From contig JAVBRU010000034.1 of NCBI GenBank assembly GCA_031547595.1, forward strand, positions 1 to 12,367: a DNA stretch of 12,367 bases, given 5' to 3'. This DNA comes from JAVBRU01 sp031547595. GTDB taxonomy: Bacteria; Bacillota; Clostridia; Christensenellales; Aristaeellaceae. Of this stretch, positions 6,228 to 12,367 are shown one piece after another; within the stretch, counting starts at the first letter, position 1, and each line of letters begins with the position of its first letter. Both the position numbers and the translations under genes were made by a program. A model generated the notes under the pieces. It worked only from the letters and a program-made list of their open reading frames with translations, was not told the origin of the DNA and made no database searches.

Positions 6228-7133
6228 ATGCAGTACGTCAACAATAAAAACATCAAGCGCTCGGCAGGCTCCAAACTGTTTGATGTGTGCAACATTCTCT
6301 TTCTGTGCATGATTGGGTTCCTCACGTTATACCCCATGTACTACGTGGCCATTGTGTCCATCAGCGACGGATACTACGTGAGTCGCAACGCGGTGTACTG
6401 GTATCCCATGGGCGTCAATTTTTCTGTGTACAAGTCCATCCTCACCTACAACTACTTCATGCGTTCCTATGGCAACACCATTTTGTATACGGTGGTGGGC
6501 ACCGGCATCAACCTTTTGATGACCATGCTGTGCGCGTATCCCTTGTCCCGGCCTGATCTGTATGGCAAAAAGCTGATCATGGGCCTTGTCACTGTCACCA
6601 TGTTCTTTGGCGGCGGCCTTGTGCCCTCGTACCTCTTGGCACTGAACCTCAAAATCGTAGATACCTTGTGGGCGCTGGTGCTGCCGGGGGCGATTTCTAC
6701 CTACAACATGATTGTGATGCGCACATCTTTCCAAAACATCCCTGCCGATTTACATGAATCGGCGTATTTGGACGGTGCAAACGACTTCACGGTGCTGCTT
6801 CGCATCATCCTGCCGCTGTCCGGCGCGATGATTGCCACCATGACGCTGTTTTACGCTGTGGGCCACTGGAACAGCTACTTCAATGCCCTGATCTACCTGA
6901 ACACCCGGGAAAAGTTCCCGCTGCAACTGGTGCTGCGCAACATCGTCATCCAAGGCTCGGACAGCGAGATGCTGAACTTTGCCGGCACCTCCACAGACGG
7001 CGCCTCCACTGTGGTGACGCAAAACTACAAGTACGCCGCCATTGTGGTGGCTGTGCTGCCCATCCTTCTGGTATACCCCTTTGTACAAAGATTCTTTGTC
7101 AAGGGCGTGATGATTGGTTCCATTAAAGGGTAA
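6228..7133 (+). CDS. CUT1 sugar ABC transporter permease (YtcP/AraQ type)
   Basis: This 301-residue permease is the second half of the transporter heterodimer. Membrane segments lie near residues 23-43, 83-104, 118-138, 148-163, 195-213 and 268-286. The EAA loop is at 177-196 (E-S-A-Y-L-D-G-A-N-D-F ... I-I-L-P). The F-F-G-G-G-L-V-P-S-Y segment and the ending V-K-G-V-M-I-G-S-I-K-G are typical of YtcP-like partners of LplB permeases. A GAAAGGGG ribosome binding site precedes the ATG, and the gap to the upstream permease is 14 nt. The transporter brings a glycan fragment or glycoside into the cell; the exact substrate cannot be read from the permease. Confidence 0.9.
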   Translation: MQYVNNKNIKRSAGSKLFDVCNILFLCMIGFLTLYPMYYVAIVSISDGYYVSRNAVYWYPMGVNFSVYKSILTYNYFMRSYGNTILYTVVGTGINLLMTMLCAYPLSRPDLYGKKLIMGLVTVTMFFGGGLVPSYLLALNLKIVDTLWALVLPGAISTYNMIVMRTSFQNIPADLHESAYLDGANDFTVLLRIILPLSGAMIATMTLFYAVGHWNSYFNALIYLNTREKFPLQLVLRNIVIQGSDSEMLNFAGTSTDGASTVVTQNYKYAAIVVAVLPILLVYPFVQRFFVKGVMIGSIKG

Positions 7134-7144
7134 AACTTCGTATT

Positions 7145-7163
7145 GTGCGGCGGCACGCCGTGT
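7145..7163 (+). other. intercistronic GC hairpin before the solute-binding protein gene
   Basis: CGGCG (7148-7152) and CGCCG (7156-7160) form a perfect 5-bp stem with a 3-nt loop, extendable by G-U pairs. It sits in the 59-nt gap between the second permease and the binding protein. No U-run follows, so it is not a terminator. It could mark an mRNA processing or stability boundary that allows separate expression of the abundant binding protein. Confidence 0.4.
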
Positions 7164-7192
7164 GATAAAATTTTCTGAGGAGGTATTCCACA

Positions 7193-8758
7193 ATGAAGAA
7201 GTCTCGTTCCCTGGTATGCATCCTAATGTGTCTGGCGCTGGTGCTGCCTCTGTCGGCCGCCTTTGCCGAGGAGAGCACAAAACTGTCCCCCGAACCCGTC
7301 ACCCTCAACCTGATGGTGTATGAGCACGCCAGCGCACCCTGGATGGAAAACCCCGTTGTCATTCAGGAAATCTTCGAGAAGACCAACATCAAGCTGAACC
7401 TGCAGGTGGTGCCCCAGTCTGATTACACCACCAAGCTGAATGTGCTGCTGAGCACCAACCAGATGCCCGACATCGTGAAGACCGTCGTGGGCGGCTATGG
7501 ACTGATCAAGACCTATGCGTCTTCGGGCATCTTCCTCAACCTGAACGACTATATGCAGTATGCGCCCAACTATTCCAAGCTGTATGCGGAAGACAAGAAC
7601 CTTGCCATGTACGATTTTGAAGGCGCTACATACGGCTTTGTGCTGTACTCCGATCCCAGCAACATCGCCCAGGGCCCGGCCCTCGTGCTGCGCACCGATC
7701 TTCTGAAAAAGCACGGCCTCGAAATGCCCAAAACCACCGAAGACCTGCTGACCGTGATGGCCAAACTGAAGGAACTGTACCCCGAATCCGAGCCTTGGAC
7801 CAGCCGCGGCAACACCGGTTCGCTGATCAACCGCAGCGCGTTCATCCTGGGCGGCGGCTATGGCATGTACTTTGAGCCCGAGCTTGGCAAGTGGACTTTC
7901 GGCCAGGTGGAGGATTCCTTTAAGGAAGTGCTCAGCTACCTGAACCGTGCCTACACCATGGGCGTGCTGGACATCGACTATGCCACCATGAACAACCAGC
8001 TGTGGCAGGAGAAAATGAACACCGGCACCTCCTTCATGTACTTTGAAAACCCCGGCTTCTCCTTTGGCATGACCAGCAACCTGCGCGTCACCGATCCCGA
8101 AGCTGCGCTGGAGCTTGCCCCCGTGCCCGCCAACAGCATCACCGGCAATGCCCGTGCGTATCTGTACGAAGCGCCCGAAGATGCGATGTACCTGATCAGC
8201 GCCGACACCAAGAACCCCGAGCTGGTCGTCAAGTTCATGGACTGGTGCTATAGCGCCGAGGGCATCACCACCTGCTGCTTTGGCAAAGAAGGCGTGACCT
8301 TCGCGTATGACGAAAATGGTGAGCCTCAGTTCCTGCCTGAGTATGTGCAGCAGTTTGCCACCGCATCCTCACCCTCCTATGCGCTGCAGTCCGCGCTGGG
8401 CTCTTGCCAGCTGGGCTTCGCCCCCCAGTATTTGGTCACCAAGTTTGACGACTCCCTCAATAAAGCGCTGGGCATTGAACAGGACGAAATCACCAAGCGG
8501 TATTATGAACTGTTCGAAACCGACCCCGCTTACATCCCCGGCGTGATCAAGCCCCCCTTCACCGAAGCGGAGAATGAGACCATCACCGACGTGATGACGC
8601 CTATCAACACCTACCTGACCGCCGAGTATGATAAGTACATCATGGGCGAAAAATCCATCGAAGAGTGGAGCACCGTCGTGGCGAAGCTCCAGGAAATGGG
8701 CATCCAGAAGGTTATCGACATCTACAACACTGCGTATGACCGCGCCCTGAGCAACTAA
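7193..8758 (+). CDS. extracellular solute-binding protein of the CUT1 sugar transporter
   Basis: This 521-residue protein has the length of LipO/YtcQ-type (family 1) solute-binding proteins. Residues 1-25 form a Sec signal peptide (basic start, hydrophobic core, A-F-A before E-E). Unusually for a Gram-positive binding protein there is no lipobox cysteine at the cleavage site, so it may be released or held by another interaction. The mature part has the usual early motif near 32-50 (P-V-T-L-N-L-M-V-Y) and the M-P-D-I-V segment near 91. An AGGAGG site lies 9 nt before the ATG. Codon choice is strongly biased to AAC, GAC, CTG, ATC and ACC compared with the neighbours, consistent with high expression. 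It captures the substrate for the two permeases upstream. Confidence 0.92.
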   Translation: MKKSRSLVCILMCLALVLPLSAAFAEESTKLSPEPVTLNLMVYEHASAPWMENPVVIQEIFEKTNIKLNLQVVPQSDYTTKLNVLLSTNQMPDIVKTVVGGYGLIKTYASSGIFLNLNDYMQYAPNYSKLYAEDKNLAMYDFEGATYGFVLYSDPSNIAQGPALVLRTDLLKKHGLEMPKTTEDLLTVMAKLKELYPESEPWTSRGNTGSLINRSAFILGGGYGMYFEPELGKWTFGQVEDSFKEVLSYLNRAYTMGVLDIDYATMNNQLWQEKMNTGTSFMYFENPGFSFGMTSNLRVTDPEAALELAPVPANSITGNARAYLYEAPEDAMYLISADTKNPELVVKFMDWCYSAEGITTCCFGKEGVTFAYDENGEPQFLPEYVQQFATASSPSYALQSALGSCQLGFAPQYLVTKFDDSLNKALGIEQDEITKRYYELFETDPAYIPGVIKPPFTEAENETITDVMTPINTYLTAEYDKYIMGEKSIEEWSTVVAKLQEMGIQKVIDIYNTAYDRALSN

Positions 8759-8783
8759 TCCTATTCATTAGCAGGTTTTTCCC

Positions 8784-8826
8784 GCCCGTCACGTGCGCCT
8801 TGCCCGTGACGGGCATTGGTGTTTTT
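8784..8826 (+). terminator. hairpin after the binding protein gene, attenuating terminator
   Basis: GCCCGTCACG (8784-8793) and CGTGACGGGC (8805-8814) form a perfect 10-bp stem with an 11-nt loop. A T5 tract begins 7 nt after the stem. The gap and short U-run suggest a partial terminator or a 3' end-stabilising hairpin, allowing some read-through into the regulator gene 22 nt later. Such elements commonly set a high ratio of binding protein to downstream gene product. Confidence 0.6.
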
Positions 8827-8847
8827 AGTTAAGGGAGGCTGTGACGG

Positions 8848-11031
8848 TTGAAAAAGACGAGAAAGCCGATGTTTGACAAGCTGTATAGGCATATTATGCT
8901 GCTGTTTCTGATCGTGCTGATCCCTGCCATGCTGCTGGGGGTTTATTCTTATACCCATGCCGTGCAGACGGCGCTAAAAAACGCCCAGCAGACTTTGGAC
9001 CGTCAGATGGCCTTCGCCGTGCAAGAGATCGATAAGCGGCTGGAGAATGTGTCCGGCATGCATCAGCTGGTGGTGAACAACAACGACGCGATGTCGCTGA
9101 CGCTTCAGGAGGCGCCGGATGCTGCAGAGGTGCGGCGGATGCAAAATGTGTGCTCGCTGCTCAGCAAAATGAGCCTGCTGAACGACTCTCTGTCTGAGGT
9201 CGTGCTGTATACAGGCAGCAGCAAGGTGGTTGCGGCCAGCGGCATCTATCCGGCAGATTATTATTTTCAGGAGTATTTTTCCTTCAAAGGCTACTCGCTG
9301 GAGGATTGGAACAGGCTGCTGAACGAGCGCATCACTATGCGCACGCTGCCTGTTGTGACGCTGACGCAAAAGACGATCGATAGGTATACCAAAAGCCGAG
9401 TGGTGCCCATTGTGACGACGTTTGGCATGGGAAGTGGCCGGGGATTGCTGCTCTTTACCATCAATGCGCAAAGCCTGGTGGATGTGCTGAGCAAATACAT
9501 TCCTTATACCAATACCGGTTTTTCCGTAAGCACTGCTGCGGGGGATACGCTGATTAGCAGCAGCCAGACGCCGTCTGCGGGAAGCGTGCTGATGTGCACC
9601 TATCCCTCCGCGCAAAACGGGTGGCGCTATACCGCCTATGTATCCCAGGATGAGATCACGTTGACCTCCCGGCAAATGCTGACCCAGGTGCTCATCATTA
9701 TTATCAGCGTGCTGGGCTTTGGCTTGCTGCTGGCCCTGATGGTGAGCCGATGGATGTATCAGCCGCTGAGCAATATTCAATCCATGCTGGCGCAGGCCGA
9801 TGACGAAGTGGCGGAACAGCTTGGCAGCCTGGAGAAGCTGGAGGCGCAGGTGTCACGGCTGATGGAGACCAGCAGCAGCGGCAAGGAGCAGTTCAGTGTG
9901 CTGGCGAGAAGCTACGCGGAGTCTGCCTTCCTGGCGCAAACGATGTCGGAGAAAAAGGCGGCGCTGTTGGAGAATATCATGACACGCGGCCTTGGCTTCC
10001 ATGGTGGGCCGTATCAATGCGCGGCGGTGCGCTTTTGCGATGAGAACCCGCAAAACGAATCGATGGCGCATCAGGTGCTGGAAAAATTCTTCCCCGTGTG
10101 TGCCCTTGGCTACAATGGCACCACATCCCTTTATGTGTTTGAGATCGGAGCGGCCTACACGCGGCCTGTGATCGAAAATGCCCTGCGGCAGCTCTTTGCG
10201 CACATGCCGGGCCGCATTGTGGCCATCGCGGTGGGCAACGAAATCAACCATGTGCAAAAGATGTATAAGGCGCTCAATGCCAGCCTGACGGTACTGCAGC
10301 ATATCCCGCAGGACAGCCGGGACGAGCTGTTGTTTTCCGATGATTTTGATATCGCCAATCAATACGTGTTCACCTACCGCGATGAGTGGCAGCTGATTGA
10401 GGCACTGCAGCGCGGCGAGGGCGAGGTGCTGCATCCCATGCTGGATGGTATTTTGCTGAAGAATTACGAAAAAAGGGTGTCTCACAGCCAGATGCAGCAT
10501 CTGTTTGACGAGCTTCGCAGCACCGCCACCCGCTATGCCCAGCAGGAAGGGATCAGCCTGCCGCCCCGCTCCATGGAAAAAGCGCCGTCCTTTGATGCCA
10601 CGCGTTTGGAGATTCATCAGCTGTATGACCTGTGCATGGCCGATACCGATGCGCGCACGCGCAATGTGCACGCGCAGCTGGCCCGCAATGCCGATGCATA
10701 TATCCAGGAGCATTATGTGGAAGATATCTATCTTGAGTCCATCGCGGGGGAGCTGGGCGTGTCTGCCAAGCATTTGTCCAGGGTGTATAAGCAGCAAAAC
10801 GATATGAACATCAGCGATCAGATCAGCCTGCTGCGCATTGAGCATGCCAAGCAGCTGTTGGCATCCAGCGGTGAAACCATCAGCACCATCATGGGCAAGA
10901 CGGGCTTTGTCAACCGCGCCACGTTCCTGCGCAGCTTCAAAAAATATGTGGGCATATCACCCAGCGCGTTTCGACAAATCCACAATCCTGCCGGGGTGGG
11001 CACGGAAGAAGAAAACGAAGAGATAGAATAA
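8848..11031 (+). CDS. two-transmembrane AraC-family transcriptional regulator
   Basis: This 727-residue membrane-anchored regulator has TM1 at about residues 16-36, an extracellular sensor domain (about 37-275), TM2 at about 277-300, a HAMP-like/coiled-coil linker (about 300-345), a cytoplasmic middle region and a C-terminal AraC DNA-binding domain (613-710). The latter has two helix-turn-helix units: L-E-S-I-A-G-E-L-G-V-S-A-K-H-L-S-R-V and the region ending F-K-K-Y-V-G-I-S-P-S-A-F. Proteins of this architecture often lie next to LplB/YtcP/LipO transporters and activate them in response to extracellular sugar or the loaded binding protein. I chose the TTG at 8848 because GGGAGG lies 9 nt upstream; the next in-frame ATG (8869) has no such site. 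It is likely the local regulator of both divergent operons. Confidence 0.88.
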   Translation: MKKTRKPMFDKLYRHIMLLFLIVLIPAMLLGVYSYTHAVQTALKNAQQTLDRQMAFAVQEIDKRLENVSGMHQLVVNNNDAMSLTLQEAPDAAEVRRMQNVCSLLSKMSLLNDSLSEVVLYTGSSKVVAASGIYPADYYFQEYFSFKGYSLEDWNRLLNERITMRTLPVVTLTQKTIDRYTKSRVVPIVTTFGMGSGRGLLLFTINAQSLVDVLSKYIPYTNTGFSVSTAAGDTLISSSQTPSAGSVLMCTYPSAQNGWRYTAYVSQDEITLTSRQMLTQVLIIIISVLGFGLLLALMVSRWMYQPLSNIQSMLAQADDEVAEQLGSLEKLEAQVSRLMETSSSGKEQFSVLARSYAESAFLAQTMSEKKAALLENIMTRGLGFHGGPYQCAAVRFCDENPQNESMAHQVLEKFFPVCALGYNGTTSLYVFEIGAAYTRPVIENALRQLFAHMPGRIVAIAVGNEINHVQKMYKALNASLTVLQHIPQDSRDELLFSDDFDIANQYVFTYRDEWQLIEALQRGEGEVLHPMLDGILLKNYEKRVSHSQMQHLFDELRSTATRYAQQEGISLPPRSMEKAPSFDATRLEIHQLYDLCMADTDARTRNVHAQLARNADAYIQEHYVEDIYLESIAGELGVSAKHLSRVYKQQNDMNISDQISLLRIEHAKQLLASSGETISTIMGKTGFVNRATFLRSFKKYVGISPSAFRQIHNPAGVGTEEENEEIE

Positions 11032-11035
11032 CCTC

Positions 11036-11064
11036 TTGACATTTATTCTGCAATAGGATACACT
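11036..11064 (+). promoter_or_regulatory. promoter of the Thr/Pro-repeat lipoprotein gene
   Basis: A perfect -35 TTGACA (11036-11041), a 17-nt spacer and TACACT (11059-11064, 4 of 6 matches) begin just 5 bp after the regulator stop codon. Transcription would start near 11071, giving a leader of roughly 38 nt. It separates the downstream gene from the transporter operon, although no terminator is seen between them. Confidence 0.65.
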
Positions 11065-11108
11065 GAAACCGTATCAAATTACATTTTTCGACAGATGGAC
11101 GAAAGGCG

Positions 11109-11537
11109 ATGCGGCGCTTGAAGAAAGCAGGTAAACAAAAAAGTTTACGGCGGTGTTTGTGTATCCTCCTTTTGTTGGCGACCTTCCTTTGCAGTGCCTG
11201 CACGCCGGAGGATGCCAGCCTGCCGCTGGAGCGCGTCATTGCAGCGCTGCATGTGGCTGCAACGGAGGCTGTCACGAAGGCACCTACGGCATCGCCAACG
11301 CCAGAACCTACAAAGGCGCCCACGGCAGTGCCAACCAAGGCCCCCACAATCGCACCCACCAAAGCGCCAACGGCCACGCCTACCACAAAACCCATCGGAC
11401 GAACGGTGTACCTGCCCAAGTCCGGCGAGTGCTATCATTATAGCTCCACCTGTTCCAATATGAAAAACCCAAGGAGTACGGATATTGATTCCGCCATCTC
11501 CTTGGGTTATCGTGCTTGCAAGAAATGCTGCAAATAA
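11109..11537 (+). CDS. probable lipoprotein with Thr/Pro repeat stalk and Cys-rich C-terminal module
   Basis: This 142-residue protein has a strongly basic start (M-R-R-L-K-K...), a hydrophobic core and a likely lipobox C-S-A-C with the lipidated cysteine at residue 31. A surface stalk rich in Thr/Pro/Ala (about 55-95) contains three 8-residue repeats. The C-terminal domain (about 98-142) begins T-V-Y-L-P-K-S-G-E-C-Y-H and ends R-A-C-K-K-C-C-K. Its pattern V-Y-x4-G-x2-Y-H-x4-C ... C-x2-C resembles a small putative metal-binding module found at the ends of some secreted nucleases and cell-surface proteins. The ribosome binding site is weak (GAAAGG very close to the ATG), but no better in-frame start exists. 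The gene has its own promoter and ends 2 bp before the convergent RidA-family gene. Its function is unknown. Confidence 0.72.
   Translation: MRRLKKAGKQKSLRRCLCILLLLATFLCSACTPEDASLPLERVIAALHVAATEAVTKAPTASPTPEPTKAPTAVPTKAPTIAPTKAPTATPTTKPIGRTVYLPKSGECYHYSSTCSNMKNPRSTDIDSAISLGYRACKKCCK
11307..11378 (+). repeat. three 24-bp in-frame repeats encoding PTKAPTxx
   Basis: Residues 67-90 of the lipoprotein are three consecutive P-T-K-A-P-T-x-x units (72 bp). The DNA copies differ at several third positions (for example AAG versus AAA for Lys and different Pro codons), so they are not freshly duplicated. They form the extended stalk that would hold the C-terminal module away from the membrane. Confidence 0.75.
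11463..11508 (-). terminator. terminator of the RidA-family/SH3b transcript, inside the lipoprotein coding sequence
   Basis: Read on the minus strand, AACCCAAGGAG (11508-11498) pairs perfectly over 11 bp with CTCCTTGGGTT (11476-11466). Inside the loop a further CGGA/TCCG stem closes a 7-nt loop. The run of T ends at 11463, giving five consecutive U after GGG. It lies about 30 bp after the stop of the minus-strand RidA-family gene. On the plus strand no U-run follows the hairpin. The element is read as codons by the convergent lipoprotein gene. Confidence 0.7.
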
Positions 11538-11539
11538 TG

Positions 11540-12004
11540 CTATTCCAGTTCTACCAGCAGCTCGATTTCTACCGCCATATTGCCGGGCAGTGCGTTCACG
11601 CCCACAGCAGAGCGTGCCGCACAGCCCTTTTCCTCGCCCAAAGCCTTCACAAACAGTTCGCTGGCGGCATTGGCCACCTGCGGCTGGCTGTAAAAGCCCT
11701 CTGCGCTGGCCACAAATGCCGTGGCCTTGACAATGCACTTGATTTTGTCCAGGTCGCCAATTTCACGTTTTAATAGGGCCAGGAGGTTCAGCGCACAGTT
11801 TTCCGCTGCCTTGCAGCCTTCCTCCAACGTCAAATCCTGGCCGACTTTGCCCAGGTATTTTTTTTCGCCAATATGCGGGCCGCAGCCGGACAGATAGGCC
11901 AGCTTGCCATCGCCAAACAATTTGCAGGGCGCATACACACCCAGCCTGGCCGGGGGTGTGGGCAAAACATAGCCCAGGCCTTCCAACGTTTTTTCTACGT
12001 TCAT
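11540..12004 (-). CDS. RidA/YjgF family protein
   Basis: This 154-residue protein belongs to the YjgF/RidA superfamily. Archetypal RidA proteins hydrolyse reactive enamine/imine intermediates released by PLP enzymes. It belongs to the longer subgroup with an N-terminal L-G-Y-V-L-P-T-P-P extension. Landmarks are Y-L-S-G-C-G-P (37-43), G-K-V-G-Q-D-L-T-L-E-E-G (52-63), the conserved arginine R131 in A-A-R-S-A-V-G-V, and V-E-I-E near 145. The trimer-interface imine-binding arginine is therefore present, but substrate specificity in this subgroup is not well known. I chose the ATG at 12004 because AAGGAG lies 8 nt upstream; the longer frame to 12043 would run into the SH3b gene. It follows that gene by 19 bp and is probably co-transcribed. 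Confidence 0.9.
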   Translation of the reverse strand: MNVEKTLEGLGYVLPTPPARLGVYAPCKLFGDGKLAYLSGCGPHIGEKKYLGKVGQDLTLEEGCKAAENCALNLLALLKREIGDLDKIKCIVKATAFVASAEGFYSQPQVANAASELFVKALGEEKGCAARSAVGVNALPGNMAVEIELLVELE

Positions 12005-12023
12005 CCAGATTTCTCCTTTTGTA

Positions 12024-12367
12024 TTATTCCACCTTGGATACAAACTTGCTCATCACATAGCCGTCTGCGGCGTCGGTGCGCACGTGCAGCCAGTCCTCCA
12101 CTTCCTCCATCACAATCAGCTCTTGCCCATAATAGAGCTGGCGGATCACTGCGCCGCCCATGCCGGGCTGGTCGCGCAGGTTGAGGGTGCTGGTCACTTC
12201 AATGCCTGTCACTTTCACCAGGTATTCATTGGCCTGCAAAACGGAGGTGGCCGGCATCAGTGTGGGGCGCGGGGTGGGCGTGGCGGCGGGGCCTGGTGTG
12301 GCCAGGAAGGTATCCGCCACAGGGGTAGGCAGCGCATAGGCCACAGCCACTTGCTTGAGCGCCATGC
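12024..12367 (-). CDS. SH3b-domain protein, C-terminal part
   Basis: The frame is open to the right window edge. The ATG at 12365 has no visible upstream sequence and is followed by no signal peptide, so it is probably internal and the N-terminus lies outside. The first visible part is a Pro/Thr/Ala-rich linker (A-T-P-G-P-A-A-T-P-T-P-R-P-T). The last 60 or so residues form a bacterial SH3 (SH3b) domain: L-N-L-R-D-Q-P-G, an I-R-Q-L-Y-Y-G-Q-E-L-I-V strand, W-L-H-V, and G-Y-V-M-S-K-F-V. SH3b domains often bind peptidoglycan peptides and occur in cell-wall enzymes and surface proteins, so an exported protein is likely. The RidA-family gene follows at 19 bp on the same strand. Confidence 0.8.
   Translation of the reverse strand, partial: MALKQVAVAYALPTPVADTFLATPGPAATPTPRPTLMPATSVLQANEYLVKVTGIEVTSTLNLRDQPGMGGAVIRQLYYGQELIVMEEVEDWLHVRTDAADGYVMSKFVSKVE

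Noticed and set aside
8974..10845. Minus-strand open frames of 268 and 330 codons inside the AraC regulator gene
   Set aside because: The regulator has clear membrane and HTH domains on the plus strand; the antisense frames are His/Gln/Arg-rich shadows without start signals.
11307..11378. Repeats as a CRISPR-like array
   Set aside because: The three 24-bp units are directly adjacent, in frame and encode a Thr/Pro stalk, with no spacers.

Overview
The window looks like a chromosomal segment of a moderately GC-rich Clostridia-type Firmicute. Three things point that way: strong AGGAGG-type ribosome binding sites, consensus housekeeping promoters, and a CUT1 sugar transporter without its own ATPase paired with a two-transmembrane AraC regulator, an arrangement typical of Clostridia and Bacilli. 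No mobile element, rRNA, tRNA or CRISPR array is visible, and the organism cannot be named from the sequence.

Left edge (1-860): the 3' end of a TraX-family membrane protein converges on, and overlaps by 32 bp, a small proline-rich hypothetical gene on the minus strand. A strong rho-independent terminator at 813-851 closes the next minus-strand operon.

Core (862-11031): two divergent operons share a control region at about 4053-4343. The minus operon encodes a cytosolic sialidase-fold (Asp-box) protein, a variant nucleoside hydrolase and a secreted sialidase-fold paralog. It is driven by an exact TTGACA-17-TATAAT promoter. The plus operon encodes a DapA/NanA-family aldolase-like protein with a non-canonical active-site loop, two CUT1 permeases, an extracellular solute-binding protein and, after a hairpin, a membrane-anchored AraC regulator. 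Together they look like a catabolic locus for an unidentified glycoside: trimming outside, import, then internal cleavage by the cytosolic sialidase-like protein, the nucleoside hydrolase-like enzyme and the aldolase. The substrate is inferred, not shown. The classical sialate genes nanE and nanK are absent from the window.

The control region holds two dyads and a structured leader with partial resemblance to a T-box stem I, followed by mutually exclusive hairpins next to the ribosome binding site.

Right edge (11032-12367): a probable lipoprotein with a Thr/Pro repeat stalk and a Cys-rich C-terminal module has its own promoter. It converges with a minus-strand pair, a RidA-family protein and an SH3b-domain protein cut by the window edge. 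The likely terminator of that pair lies inside the lipoprotein coding sequence.
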